Notes: a model not told the origin generated them from the sequence alone. A stretch of DNA of 64,000 bases from Pseudomonas pohangensis (GCF_900105995.1 NZ_LT629785.1:2046001-2110000); one strand, 5' to 3'; shown: positions 43,881 to 52,024, counted from the first letter of the stretch. Numbers and translations: made by a program.

Positions 43881-44000
43881 ATGCGAAGCAAGTTCGCCAG
43901 CGTGAAATGCCCTGCTTGCGCCGCTGCGGTGACTGGCGATTTTTGCCCGTCCTGCGGAGAGGCTGTCCTGGACGCATTGATTTTGCATGAGGACTCCTGA
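43881..44000 (+). CDS. Zinc-ribbon microprotein
   Basis: 39 codons: MRSKFASVKCPACAAAVTGD then FCPSCGEAVLDALILHEDS and stop. Two CPxC knuckles 8 residues apart form a classic zinc ribbon. Too short for usual gene calling. The ribosome site is weak (GGAC). It is followed by a hairpin at 44005, so a complete small transcription unit is plausible; the role is unknown. Confidence 0.45.
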   Translation: MRSKFASVKCPACAAAVTGDFCPSCGEAVLDALILHEDS

Positions 44001-44004
44001 GCTG

Positions 44005-44029
44005 AACTGCTAAGAATTCCTTAGCAGTT
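44005..44029 (+). terminator. 10-bp hairpin after the zinc-ribbon ORF
   Basis: AACTGCTAAG, loop AATTC, then CTTAGCAGTT, 5 bp past the microprotein stop, with an A-rich tract downstream. No U tract directly follows, so efficiency is unclear. Confidence 0.5.
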
Positions 44030-44176
44030 GCATCCTGAAAAAAGTGTAAGAAAACCGAGCCTATTTCCCGAGGTCGAATAGCTAGGTGATGTGCGTGTAT
44101 GCCTTGGTATTGCTAGATATAGCGACCATTTTTAGGCGCACTAAATGAGCAATCCCTGCACAACTCAGAGGCCGTC

Positions 44177-44821
44177 ATGGCCAAGCTCACAGTTAAAGAC
44201 AGAATGGCCCGATCTATCGCCTTGCGCAAAGGCGAGGCCGTCATGCGTGCAGACTTTGAGGCGCTGGGCAGTGCCAGCCAGATCAGCCGTGCCCTGAAGG
44301 AGCTGACCCTGGAGGGCAAGATCGTTCGCTTCAGTCGAGGCGCTTATGCCAAGGCGCGGCCGAGCATCCATTCGGGCAAGCCTTCTACCAGGGTATGCCT
44401 GGAAGAGCTTACCGTTGAGCTTTTCGAGAGGCTCGGCGAGCAGATCCGGGTTGGTCGCGCGGCGGCGGAATACGCCTCTGCCCGAACGACGCAAATCCCG
44501 GCCCGGTCTACGTTTAACACGGGCAAAAGGCGGATCTCCCGATCAATTGGCTTCGGCCGGAGGGATATTCGGTTTGATAACGACTACGGAAAAAATCGGT
44601 GCGAAGACGTGGGGCTCAGAATCGCCAGTTTGGAGATCAGGCCGCCGAGCAAAACTGCCATCAAGATCTGTCGTTGCCTCTACGAAATGCCCTATGGAGA
44701 GCGCTTTAGCCTTGATGATTTCCGAGGGCTCGGGCCGCAAGAACTGGTCGAGGAAACGCTGTCCAAGCTCGTCAAGGTTGACGCTATTCGGCGGGTTGGG
44801 CGTGGGGGTTTTTTGCGCTGA
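44177..44821 (+). CDS. DUF6088/AbiEi-type antitoxin-like protein
   Basis: 214 residues. An N-terminal winged helix (KGEAVMRADFEALGSASQIS, RALKELTLEGKIVRFSRGAY, AKA) matches the AbiEi-like DUF6088 family, and a second winged helix closes the C-terminus (FSLDDFRGLGPQELVEETLS, KLVKVDAIRRVGRGGFLR). Such proteins autoregulate type IV toxin-antitoxin or related defence units. It is followed 54 bp later by a second DUF6088 protein with a different C-terminus. The start at 44177 is at GAGGCCGTC. Confidence 0.75.
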   Translation: MAKLTVKDRMARSIALRKGEAVMRADFEALGSASQISRALKELTLEGKIVRFSRGAYAKARPSIHSGKPSTRVCLEELTVELFERLGEQIRVGRAAAEYASARTTQIPARSTFNTGKRRISRSIGFGRRDIRFDNDYGKNRCEDVGLRIASLEIRPPSKTAIKICRCLYEMPYGERFSLDDFRGLGPQELVEETLSKLVKVDAIRRVGRGGFLR

Positions 44822-44875
44822 TTTGGCGCATTGATCCAGCTGAAGTTTGTCAGAAAAACGTGTATCTTTTCTAAC

Positions 44876-46027
44876 ATGGGCAAGCCGACTAAAACCGCTG
44901 AACTGATCCGCAAGCGTATCCAGGAAATCCCGCCAGGAGAGCCTTTTACCCCTGATGAATTTTTGTCATTAGGCACGCGCGCGGCTGTCGATCAGACTCT
45001 ATCGAGGCTCATCCAAACCCAGCAGATCATGCGCGTAGCGCGCGGGATCTATTGCCTTCCAGTCGATGGTCGGATTGGCCGATATGGATCGTCGGAAAAG
45101 AAGGTCGTCGATCTGATAGCTAAAGGCGAAACCCTTCAGGTTCACGGGGCGAGAGCTGCAAATATCATGGGGTTGAGCACTCAGGTTCCGATGAGTTCGA
45201 TCTACTTGACGTCTGGGCGGTCGCGCACACTGTTGATCAGAAATAAAACGGTCGAATTCAGGCATGCCAGTTCGCGCAAACTGCTTCTTGCAGGGCGGCG
45301 GGCCGGGGTCGCCCTGACTGCCATGTGGTACTTAGGCAAGGCCGAAGTCACGCCAAGGCTCGTCGGTAAAATTCGGCGCAAGCTAGGCGCTGAAGAGTTT
45401 GAAGCACTGAAATCAGTGATCAACGACATGCCAGCCTGGATGCGGGCGGCCATGCTTGTAGATGAGCAGATTCACAAGAATGAACAGCGGCGGAAATTGC
45501 GAGAGTCCGGGTCAGAGTCGGGGAGCACGGTTGCGCCTATTCCACCGACCTCACTGTCGCCGCTTGTGTATATCGGGGGCCTTGCGGCGCTCAACTTGCC
45601 GTCGCCAACGGGAACCGGAGACTGGCATCTGGAAGAGACTTTTTTCAGCCAGAAGCCCCCTGCATCGCGCTCGTTCCTCTTTGGGGTTGGGTGCGAAACG
45701 GATACGACTTCGTTTTTCGAGGAGGAGGGTATTTGCGATGATTTCTACGACTGCACGGAAATTCTCGACAAGCTCTGCATCCCGCATGAAGGCGCGGTTG
45801 CTTACGCGGCGACCCATGCAAGGGCTGTCGCCGACCTCATTCTTGGTGCTGTATTGAGGGGGGAGTCTCCGGACTATGTGGTGCTCGACGACTGGATGCC
45901 GGGAACTTGGGATAAGGAGTGCGTGTACTTCTTGCTAGAAGAGGCCAGACCGCTTTTGACCGGCGCGCAAAAAGAGAAGCTTTGGGCGTGGGAGTGCAAA
46001 AACCCGTTCGACTACGGCAACGTATGA
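44876..46027 (+). CDS. DUF6088/AbiEi-like domain fused to an unknown C-terminal domain
   Basis: 383 residues. The start at 44876 (MGKPTKTAELIRKRIQEIPP) is chosen over a TTG 45 bp upstream because the winged helix begins here. Residues about 1-190 follow DUF6088: FTPDEFLSLGTRAAVDQTLS, RVARGIYCLP, HGARAANIMGLSTQVP. After a Gly/Ser linker (about 220-235) comes PPTSLSPLVYIGGLAALNLP and a 150-residue domain also found alone at 48600-49316, with shared motifs YDCT, AYAA-HARA-ADL and LDDWMPG. The function of this domain is unknown; a toxin or sensor role would fit the fusion. Confidence 0.72.
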   Translation: MGKPTKTAELIRKRIQEIPPGEPFTPDEFLSLGTRAAVDQTLSRLIQTQQIMRVARGIYCLPVDGRIGRYGSSEKKVVDLIAKGETLQVHGARAANIMGLSTQVPMSSIYLTSGRSRTLLIRNKTVEFRHASSRKLLLAGRRAGVALTAMWYLGKAEVTPRLVGKIRRKLGAEEFEALKSVINDMPAWMRAAMLVDEQIHKNEQRRKLRESGSESGSTVAPIPPTSLSPLVYIGGLAALNLPSPTGTGDWHLEETFFSQKPPASRSFLFGVGCETDTTSFFEEEGICDDFYDCTEILDKLCIPHEGAVAYAATHARAVADLILGAVLRGESPDYVVLDDWMPGTWDKECVYFLLEEARPLLTGAQKEKLWAWECKNPFDYGNV

Positions 46028-46095
46028 CAAGATTCGTCGAACTCCTCCATTGCCGTCTTGTCAATTGCGCCGATTTCCAGCAGTGCCGTGGCCGA

Positions 46096-46740
46096 TTAGT
46101 GGACCGATTCTAAAGCCGCACTTTTGAATTTCTTCGTATCCCGAATCTTCATAACTGTTGTCGTCGAACATTTTGCATGTCGCGCTGTAGCGCGAACGCC
46201 AAGGCCAGCGCCCAGCAGCTCACGCACCCGATTGTATAGATCCTCATCGACGGGTCGGCCTTTATATGCACCTTCAGCTTTTGCCTTCTTTATCCCTTGC
46301 GCCTGGCGCTCACGACGCTGTTCATAATCCTTGCGGGCAATGGCTGCCATCATTTCAACCAGCATCGAGTTGATCGCCGCCAGCATCCGGCCAGCGAACT
46401 CATCGCCCTTGGTACCGTTCATGCCCTGGTAACTGGTCGGCAGATCCAGCGCGACGATTCGCAGCCCCTTCGAGTCGATGGCCGCCTTGAGCTTTTGCCA
46501 GTCATCAGCGGGAAGTCGCGAAAGCCGGTCGATACTTTCGACCAGGAGAACGTCGCCCTTGCGGGCATCTTTCAGCAGGCGCAGCAGCTCGGGGCGATCG
46601 GCCCGCGCGCCGCTCTCGTTCTCGATGTAATCAGCAGCGATCTTGTGGCCATGCTCGACCGCGAACCGCTCCAGTGCGTCACTCGCCCTGGTAGCGTCTT
46701 GTTCTGCGGTACTGGCCCGCAGGTAAGCTCGTATGAACAT
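46096..46740 (-). CDS. Serine recombinase (resolvase family)
   Basis: 214 residues. The catalytic Ser10 is in YLRASTAEQDATRA; the resolvase core has ENESGARADRPELLRLLKDA, ESIDRLSRLPADDWQKL and ALDLPTSYQG, with the conserved Arg residues. The long E helix is KDYEQRRERQAQGIKKAKAE, followed by a helix-turn-helix with GVRATARHAKCSTTTVMKIR. The size fits Tn3-type resolvases used for plasmid multimer or cointegrate resolution. A divergent inverted repeat upstream (46781-46874) could be its res site. Confidence 0.92.
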   Translation of the reverse strand: MFIRAYLRASTAEQDATRASDALERFAVEHGHKIAADYIENESGARADRPELLRLLKDARKGDVLLVESIDRLSRLPADDWQKLKAAIDSKGLRIVALDLPTSYQGMNGTKGDEFAGRMLAAINSMLVEMMAAIARKDYEQRRERQAQGIKKAKAEGAYKGRPVDEDLYNRVRELLGAGLGVRATARHAKCSTTTVMKIRDTKKFKSAALESVH

Positions 46741-46780
46741 CGGTATTGTTGCCCTGTATCAATTTGGGTGTGTTTCTATC

Positions 46781-46874
46781 AGCGTATCAGTTTAAGTATT
46801 TTTCATGCTGACGAGACGGGATTCAGAGGGCTCGTCGCTTTGTAACACTTTAGGTATACTTATATTGAAACGCT
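46781..46874. promoter_or_regulatory. Inverted repeat between resolvase and phosphoesterase: candidate res site
   Basis: AGCGTATCAGTTTAAGTAT at 46781-46799 is matched in reverse by ATACTTATATTGAAACGCT at 46856-46874 (16 of 19 pairs), with 56 bp between. It lies 41 bp upstream of the resolvase start, where res sites normally are, and between divergent genes, so it could also serve as an operator. Confidence 0.5.
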
Positions 46875-46932
46875 AAGCAAAAGAGCGCAAGATGGGGGTA
46901 CGCTTTAAGAATTCCTCCGCGAGCCACAAAAA

Positions 46933-47667
46933 GTGCGTATCCACCTTCTTTCAGATCTGCACAACGAATTCAGCGCCTTCACTCCCGAGGTACTGGATGC
47001 TGACGTGGTTATCCTGGCGGGCGATATCGATCTGAAATCGCGTGGCGTTGTGTGGGCCGAGAAAGCGTTTTCGTGCCCGGTGCTCTACGTGCCTGGGAAT
47101 CACGAGTTTTACGGTGGTCACCTGACGCGCACGCTTGAAGATCTTCGCAAAGCTCAGACCGATCGCGTCCGAGTGCTGGACCGAGAAGAGATCGCCATCG
47201 GTGGCGTCAGATTCCTCGGCGCGACGATGTGGACAGACTTCGCTGCGACAGGCAGTCCGCCAATCGCGGCCTTCACAGCCCAAGAAGGGCTCAACGACTT
47301 CAAGCTGATTCGCACTGATGGTCACCGGAAAATCAGGCCGGCAGACTTAGTAAAAGAATCCAGGAAGACCAGAGACTGGTTGCGCGCAAAGCTCGACGAG
47401 CCTTTTGACGGCCAGACGGTGGTTATTACTCATCATGCGCCCTCGCTGCGATCGCTTATCGATAGCCCTTATGACCGTAGCCACATGGACGCGGCGTTCG
47501 CGAATGCGTGGGACGACATGATGGGCGATCACGTCGCGTTGTGGGTGCATGGTCATTCGCACACTGCTGCTGATTTTGAGATCGAGGGAACTCGTGTGGT
47601 ATGCAACCCACGCGGATATCCGGATGAAGAAACCGGATTCGATCCCCGCTGCGTGATCGAGGTGTAA
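46933..47667 (+). CDS. Calcineurin-like metallophosphoesterase
   Basis: 244 residues, GTG start. All five metal motifs are seen: LSDLHNEF (D8, H10), LAGDID, YVPGNHEFYGG, ITHHAPS and VHGHSHT. It hydrolyses phosphoester bonds in the cytoplasm; the substrate is unknown. It starts a plus-strand run with three small genes (1-bp, 4-bp and 4-bp overlaps). No membrane segment or signal peptide. Confidence 0.88.
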   Translation: MRIHLLSDLHNEFSAFTPEVLDADVVILAGDIDLKSRGVVWAEKAFSCPVLYVPGNHEFYGGHLTRTLEDLRKAQTDRVRVLDREEIAIGGVRFLGATMWTDFAATGSPPIAAFTAQEGLNDFKLIRTDGHRKIRPADLVKESRKTRDWLRAKLDEPFDGQTVVITHHAPSLRSLIDSPYDRSHMDAAFANAWDDMMGDHVALWVHGHSHTAADFEIEGTRVVCNPRGYPDEETGFDPRCVIEV

Positions 47668-48071
47668 TGATGATCGACCAACAGAGAGGATCGATAAAGA
47701 TGGCCAGATCAAACACCGACCAGGACGAATTCGCTGCTTTCGCGCTGGCTTATGAAGATGCGTATGAACGCAGCCGCGACCATCGGGAGGCGTTCGCCGC
47801 GACCTGTGCCTGGGCGATCAATCGCTGGAAAATGCCGGTGGCGTGCTGGGTATCGCACACAATGCTGGCTGAAAAGCGCCCGACCCATGCGCTATTGTTT
47901 CCACTGCCGTCAGGCTTGGGTTACGTCGGGCTTATCGTTGGCGGTCTAAGTCTGTTGTATGAGATGGACGTGATGTTTGATCCGGCAGTTCGTCGCCCTG
48001 GCTGGCGATTGATCAAGGGCGACGCAGTAGATGTCTATATCGATTGGGCCAAGCGGAGGCGGACACAATGA
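47667..48071 (+). CDS. Small protein of unknown function in the phosphoesterase operon
   Basis: 134 residues; its ATG overlaps the phosphoesterase stop by one base (TAATG), suggesting coupling. An alternative start is 47700 with GAGG upstream. It contains EDAYERSRDHREAFAATCAW and a hydrophobic GLGYVGLIVGGLSLLYEM but no certain membrane helix. I do not recognise the family. Confidence 0.65.
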   Translation: MMIDQQRGSIKMARSNTDQDEFAAFALAYEDAYERSRDHREAFAATCAWAINRWKMPVACWVSHTMLAEKRPTHALLFPLPSGLGYVGLIVGGLSLLYEMDVMFDPAVRRPGWRLIKGDAVDVYIDWAKRRRTQ

Positions 48072-48274
48072 CAACCCCGCTTGAGCGCACGCGCTCCGTG
48101 ATTCAAACCAAAGATTTCTTGATGGCGCTGATCATGGATCTCGACTTGCCAAAAAAAGTGCGCGAAGACGCAAAGCATCTTTTGAGGCACTTCCCGGACA
48201 AGCACAATTTCGGCGACGATAACGAGGATTTTGCGTCCTACCGAACCCTTAAAAAAGAGCAGCCAGAACTATGA
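48068..48274 (+). CDS. BPSL0761-family small protein
   Basis: 68 residues starting MTTPLERTRSVIQTKDFLMA and continuing MDLDLPKKVREDAKHLLRHF, the BPSL0761 pattern seen on plasmids and islands of Burkholderia and Pseudomonas. The start at 48068 follows GGAGGCGG. It overlaps the preceding gene by 4 bp. The function is unknown. Confidence 0.78.
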   Translation: MTTPLERTRSVIQTKDFLMALIMDLDLPKKVREDAKHLLRHFPDKHNFGDDNEDFASYRTLKKEQPEL

Positions 48275-48495
48275 GATCCGCTAAAAAGCTCTGGGGCGAA
48301 GCCGCCCTAGACGACCTGATGCGAGAGGTCGCCATCGACGTTAAAGCGCGTGCTGCGGCTGCTAAGGATCGGCTGGCGAGCGATCCAGTCGAGCGCGCGC
48401 GCGTGCTGGATCTGTTGAGCCGGGACGGTTTTGGGCTGGACGAGAATCAAGAACTGCTGACGCCAGGCGATCTGATGCGATCGTATGAGCACTAG
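48271..48495 (+). CDS. Small protein of unknown function
   Basis: 74 residues, mostly helical (EAALDDLMREVAIDVKARAA) with a basic start, overlapping the BPSL0761 gene by 4 bp (ATGA). Coupling supports it as real. It could be a small DNA-binding or antitoxin-type protein, but no motif proves it. Confidence 0.6.
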   Translation: MRSAKKLWGEAALDDLMREVAIDVKARAAAAKDRLASDPVERARVLDLLSRDGFGLDENQELLTPGDLMRSYEH

Positions 48496-48570
48496 CTGAA
48501 ATTCGGTAGTCCTGTATAAATATCCATGTGCAGAAATCCTCGAAAACGAGGAAACCCGTACATACCCCTT

Positions 48571-48595
48571 ATCGGCGTTCGACGTACCTTATCGG
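48571..48595. repeat. 25-bp direct repeat, left copy of cassette boundary
   Basis: ATCGGCGTTCGACGTACCTT then ATCGG. The same 25 bp with one base changed occurs at 51728-51752. The five genes between the copies (48600-51616) all read on the minus strand. CTTATCGG also occurs twice around this copy, 23 bp apart. Confidence 0.75.
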
Positions 48596-48599
48596 GGAT

Positions 48600-49316
48600 T
48601 TAGTGGCCCGGCTCAAATCCATCCGGCTTTTGATCCCAGTCCGCATTTTCTGGATTTTCAATATTGACCTTTTTGTACGGCTTACGCGGCCCGATCGGGG
48701 TTTCTAAAAGGCTCGCTTTCATGCGCTCCATCGCGGCGTCCCGTTCCGCGGGCGACATGGCTTCGATTTCTTCGATATGCCGCTGCTGATTTTCTTTTTT
48801 GAGCGCCTTCAGCTCTGCGAAAGTGGGTTCCGACATCGCGTTTTTCCGTTCCCACCAACGAACATTCTCTTGCTGATCTGCGGTTAGATACGGCATGGCC
48901 CTGGCTAATAGGTCGAACACCTGTTGCTTGTCACTGTCTCGCGGCATCCAGTCATCCAGGGTCACGAAACAGGGAGATAGCCCCCTCAATACTGCGTCAA
49001 GCACAAGGTCTGCCGTCGCTCTTGCGTGGCTCGCCGCGTAAGCAGTGGAGCTTTCGCTTAGGATGCCGAGGTCATCAAGCGTAGCGGTGCAATCGTAGAT
49101 CCCCTCATCACCAAGAATCGATGTTGTGTCTGTTGGGTATCCAGCGCCAGAGATAAACGAACGCGATCGCCTTCCGCTTGGTCGCGGAATAAAGAATGTT
49201 TGTTCCATGTGCCAATCGCCTGTCCCTGTCGGTGACGGCAAATTGAGCGCAGCCATGCCGCCGATATAGACCAATGGAGACAACGACGTCGGCGGGATTG
49301 GTGTCGGCGCGCTCAT
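48600..49316 (-). CDS. Stand-alone copy of the domain fused to AbiEi at 44876
   Basis: 238 residues. It begins PPTSLSPLVYIGGMAALNLP after 8 residues and runs to LDDWMPRDSDKQQVFDLL, matching the C-terminal domain of the protein at 44876 almost residue for residue in the first 30 positions. A helical C-terminal tail (EIEAMSPAERDAAMERMKAS) is added. The function is unknown. It is the last gene of a five-gene unit and overlaps the HAD gene by 4 bp. Confidence 0.7.
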   Translation of the reverse strand: MSAPTPIPPTSLSPLVYIGGMAALNLPSPTGTGDWHMEQTFFIPRPSGRRSRSFISGAGYPTDTTSILGDEGIYDCTATLDDLGILSESSTAYAASHARATADLVLDAVLRGLSPCFVTLDDWMPRDSDKQQVFDLLARAMPYLTADQQENVRWWERKNAMSEPTFAELKALKKENQQRHIEEIEAMSPAERDAAMERMKASLLETPIGPRKPYKKVNIENPENADWDQKPDGFEPGH

Positions 49317-49981
49317 CGTGACCCCAGCTCCGGCGGGTCTATTTGCGCGCCCCAGCGGGCCTTGGTTTCTTCTAGCGCCTGCTCAAGTGTGATCTCGCCA
49401 GCGATATACCGCCGCGCCTGATCTGCGCTCTCTGCGGACTGCCGGAGGCCTTCAAGCGCATTGGTCGCCCTGGCGTACTTCACCGCCTCTTCCCGTCGAG
49501 CCTTTCCGCATTCGCGTATCGCCGCCCTGGTGTCGTCATAGTCCAACCCGGCAAGGCCGGTTTGCGGGTCGCAATGCAGCAGGCGATGGCGCTGATCATC
49601 CGGCCAGCCGGCGTCGTCATCGTCCACGGCGATCCAGTCTTGGGTTTTGTTGCGCACAAGATAGGTTGCGATCTGCTGCCAGCGTGTGCGCTGCATCCAT
49701 GGGATTGCGTCCGGGCCGGCCTCCATCGATGAGTGGTACGTCGCACCGATCACACGCGCCTGGACAGCTTCGGGAAGGCGTTTTTTGGCTCGTTTGAAAT
49801 CCAGTTGCCGCACCCAGCTCGTACTCAAAACAATCTGGGGCTGCGGGCATTCAGCGAGCAGTTTTTCGAGGATCGGCGACCACATGAACAGCTCGCCCTC
49901 CCCGCGCAGTTCGATGCCGCGACGGGTTTTAAAGGCAGCATCAGGGTGCAACACGCCGTCGAAATCCAGAAACAGGATCAT
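49313..49981 (-). CDS. HAD-superfamily phosphatase (RNA-repair SAK type)
   Basis: 222 residues. The catalytic motif DFDGVLHPDA (D6, D8) with STSW and DWIAVDDDDAGWPD fits the HAD domain of Swiss-army-knife RNA repair proteins. The C-terminal about 60 residues contain ARRYIAGEITLEQALEETKA, reminiscent of short VbhA-type antitoxin elements; this is similarity by eye only. Cytoplasmic. It follows the AbrB-like gene with no gap. Confidence 0.8.
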   Translation of the reverse strand: MILFLDFDGVLHPDAAFKTRRGIELRGEGELFMWSPILEKLLAECPQPQIVLSTSWVRQLDFKRAKKRLPEAVQARVIGATYHSSMEAGPDAIPWMQRTRWQQIATYLVRNKTQDWIAVDDDDAGWPDDQRHRLLHCDPQTGLAGLDYDDTRAAIRECGKARREEAVKYARATNALEGLRQSAESADQARRYIAGEITLEQALEETKARWGAQIDPPELGSR

Positions 49982-50533
49982 TTACGAACTCTCCCCAGCT
50001 TTTTCGGCGCCCAACTTCGATAGCGTTATTGTGCCGTTCGCCAGAACATTGAAGTCGAGGGTGTCGCCCGCTTGCCACCCCATTTCCGCCAGAAGATCCG
50101 GGGGTAGATACACTAAAAGATCGCCGTTTCCATCACCAGCATCCTGGCAAACCGCCAGCCACGATTTGGCCTTGATTTTCCCTCTGAGGTCATCAGTTCG
50201 CGTATCTACATGCTCGTCGCAACGAGTCCGGTGCCAACCCGCTGGCTGGCCGTTTTTCAGCCCTTCAAAGCGCAAAGAGCCCTGCTCGCCGCAAATTTCA
50301 CATACCTGGGCAGAGCGCTTCTGGATCTCCTTGATCGTTTCGCTTTGCTCGGGCGTTGGTCTGCCCAACTCAATGCGCAGCAGGCCGGCATCTTCACGAA
50401 TGGCGTGGATCGGTGAGCTGCCGATGACCACCATCGCTTCGCGCACGAGCGAGAGCCAGCCCTGGCCGGCATAGAGCCGGGCATCGAGCGCAAAACTCGC
50501 TGTTGGGAGGTCTTCTTTCTGGATATAGATCAT
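49982..50533 (-). CDS. Zinc-finger protein with C-terminal AbrB-like domain
   Basis: 183 residues. Residues 77-107 hold CEICGEQGSLRFEGLKNG with HRTRCDEH, a likely Cys/His zinc site. The C-terminus (VYLPPDLLAEMGWQAGDTLD followed by FNVLANGTITLSKL) is the AbrB/MazE swapped-hairpin pattern used by antitoxins and transition regulators. It may autoregulate this five-gene unit by binding DNA, which is inference. The start at 50533 lies 5 bp past the preceding gene. Confidence 0.76.
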   Translation of the reverse strand: MIYIQKEDLPTASFALDARLYAGQGWLSLVREAMVVIGSSPIHAIREDAGLLRIELGRPTPEQSETIKEIQKRSAQVCEICGEQGSLRFEGLKNGQPAGWHRTRCDEHVDTRTDDLRGKIKAKSWLAVCQDAGDGNGDLLVYLPPDLLAEMGWQAGDTLDFNVLANGTITLSKLGAEKAGESS

Positions 50534-50538
50534 TGCGA

Positions 50539-50718
50539 TTACTCATATTTGATCAGGTCGAGCAGTTGTTCCATCGCGTCTTCGAGCCGTGATTTTTCGC
50601 GGCAATCACTGCCGCTTGACCAAAGGAACGAGGCCACTGCTTCGCGGGATTCGCATAGACGGATCAGGGCTTCGCGCTCACTTGTACTGAAGTGGTTGCC
50701 AATAGTTTGATCAGACAT
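50539..50718 (-). CDS. Small protein of unknown function
   Basis: 59 residues from 50718 (MSDQTIGNHFSTSEREALIR), preceded by AAGGAGT. An in-frame upstream extension overlaps the exonuclease gene and is not used. Helical, acidic C-terminus. It overlaps the exonuclease gene end by 8 bp. Confidence 0.6.
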   Translation of the reverse strand: MSDQTIGNHFSTSEREALIRLCESREAVASFLWSSGSDCREKSRLEDAMEQLLDLIKYE

Positions 50719-51616
50719 TTCTGACTCCTTGGATTTTTCTTTCTTTGTCCCACATGTCCAGAAACGTGATCCAGTCATGCGCGTAGGACGTGTCTTGTGA
50801 CTGCTTTGTGGAGCCGATCGAGGCCGCCTGGAAACGCGCGCGCCACGGCTCAGGGATTTCGGTCTCGATGACGTGGGCGATCGTTGTGCCGCTCGCCGGG
50901 ACGATTCTCACGCTTTCGCGTAGGTGCTTAGTGGTCAGCTCTGCCCCTTCCCCGATGGGTGATCTGCGGTCTTGGCCTTTGATCAGCGCGAGGGTTTTTA
51001 ATGCTTCTTCACGCCGCCCTAGCATTGGGTCTTGCAGCGAACATAGCGCTTCGCGGCGCGCTCTTTCACGAGCCCATAGGTTCTCGCAAAGCTGAATATA
51101 GGTGGCGATGTAGGGCATCAGTTTCGCTGCATAGATCGCGTCAGGCAGTGCTCGATGCCTTGCGCCTTCTCGCTCGATTTCCGCGATTTCTAGCCCCTTT
51201 TTCAAACCGCAGGGCTTGCTGCCGTTAGCTAACGAAAACTCGTTTTTGAGGTTGCGGTGCGTCCAATCGCTAAGTGGGTTTTCGACCCTATGCTTGGCGC
51301 AGTCGATCTCAAGCGAGTGGAGGTCGGACACTCCCCAGCTCGCCCAAACAGTGCTTGGATACTTGGACGCGAATTCAGCCAGCTCTTGCATGGCTTGCGC
51401 GTATGTCAGGCCGGCGTCTACGTCGGACTGGCTGATGCCCGTGAGCCCAGTACAGAAGACGGAGATCGGGGTTTCGGTTTGCACTACCACTCTAAACGTG
51501 TCGAGCGCTTCGCCTTCCGGCGTTGCCCACGCAGCCCCGATTTCGATGATGTCGTCCGGATAGCCGGGCGGCCGGTCTTTTTCGCAGGTGTTCTCAAGAT
51601 CGATGACGAGAATCAT
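50711..51616 (-). CDS. DnaQ-like 3'-5' exonuclease
   Basis: 301 residues from 51616 (GGAG upstream; a longer frame begins in the repeat region and is rejected). The DEDD motifs are MILVIDLENTCE (D6, E8), ASWGVSDLHSLEIDCAKH, and HRALPDAIYAAKL with the final His/Asp. The C-terminal about 100 residues are an added helical domain of unknown function. First gene of the five-gene cassette; the upstream gap 51617-51802 has its promoter and palindrome. Confidence 0.84.
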   Translation of the reverse strand: MILVIDLENTCEKDRPPGYPDDIIEIGAAWATPEGEALDTFRVVVQTETPISVFCTGLTGISQSDVDAGLTYAQAMQELAEFASKYPSTVWASWGVSDLHSLEIDCAKHRVENPLSDWTHRNLKNEFSLANGSKPCGLKKGLEIAEIEREGARHRALPDAIYAAKLMPYIATYIQLCENLWARERARREALCSLQDPMLGRREEALKTLALIKGQDRRSPIGEGAELTTKHLRESVRIVPASGTTIAHVIETEIPEPWRARFQAASIGSTKQSQDTSYAHDWITFLDMWDKERKIQGVRNV

Positions 51617-51701
51617 GTGTTGCTCCGTATCTCTACGCGAACCGCATGAAAACCTGCAGTTCGCGTCTACTTGATAATTCAGTGAGCCGATTAGTTGGTT
51701 T

Positions 51702-51752
51702 ATTCGGCTCATTCGGTGAGCCGAATGATCGGCGTTCGACGTACCTTTTCGG
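51702..51752. promoter_or_regulatory. Palindrome plus right copy of the 25-bp repeat
   Basis: ATTCGGCTCA, TTCGG, TGAGCCGAAT (51702-51726) is a perfect 10-bp inverted repeat, with an extra TGAGCCGA at 51683-51690. The 25-bp repeat copy follows at 51728-51752. The position, 86 bp or more upstream of the exonuclease start, suits an operator or a recombination site. Confidence 0.6.
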
Positions 51753-51802
51753 TTTGTTGCAAATGGCATGGGAGTACCCATTACAAATGCAACAACGCTG
51801 TT

Positions 51803-52024
51803 TCAACGAAGGTATCCAAGCCGGCCGCGTATTAAAATGCAGGGCTTTCCACCCTTTTTGCTCTCTTGGTACTGGCCATCCCAGTCTTGGGCATGGCGGT
51901 AACGCTCCACGTTTTTTTGCTCGACGTGTTTGATGTGGTCATAACCGGTTTCGTAACCCTCCACCAAAACTTGCAGGTCGGACGGGTAGGCGCTTAACAG
52001 CTCGATTAGCTCGGCAGCGGTCAT
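51803..52024 (-). CDS. Small conserved plasmid-type protein
   Basis: 73 residues starting MTAAELIELLSAYPSDLQVL and then VEGYETGYDHIKHVEQKNV, a style seen in many plasmid or island genes near mobilization loci. Function unknown. The ATG overlaps the stop of the preceding gene (ATGA). Confidence 0.65.
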   Translation of the reverse strand: MTAAELIELLSAYPSDLQVLVEGYETGYDHIKHVEQKNVERYRHAQDWDGQYQESKKGGKPCILIRGRLGYLR

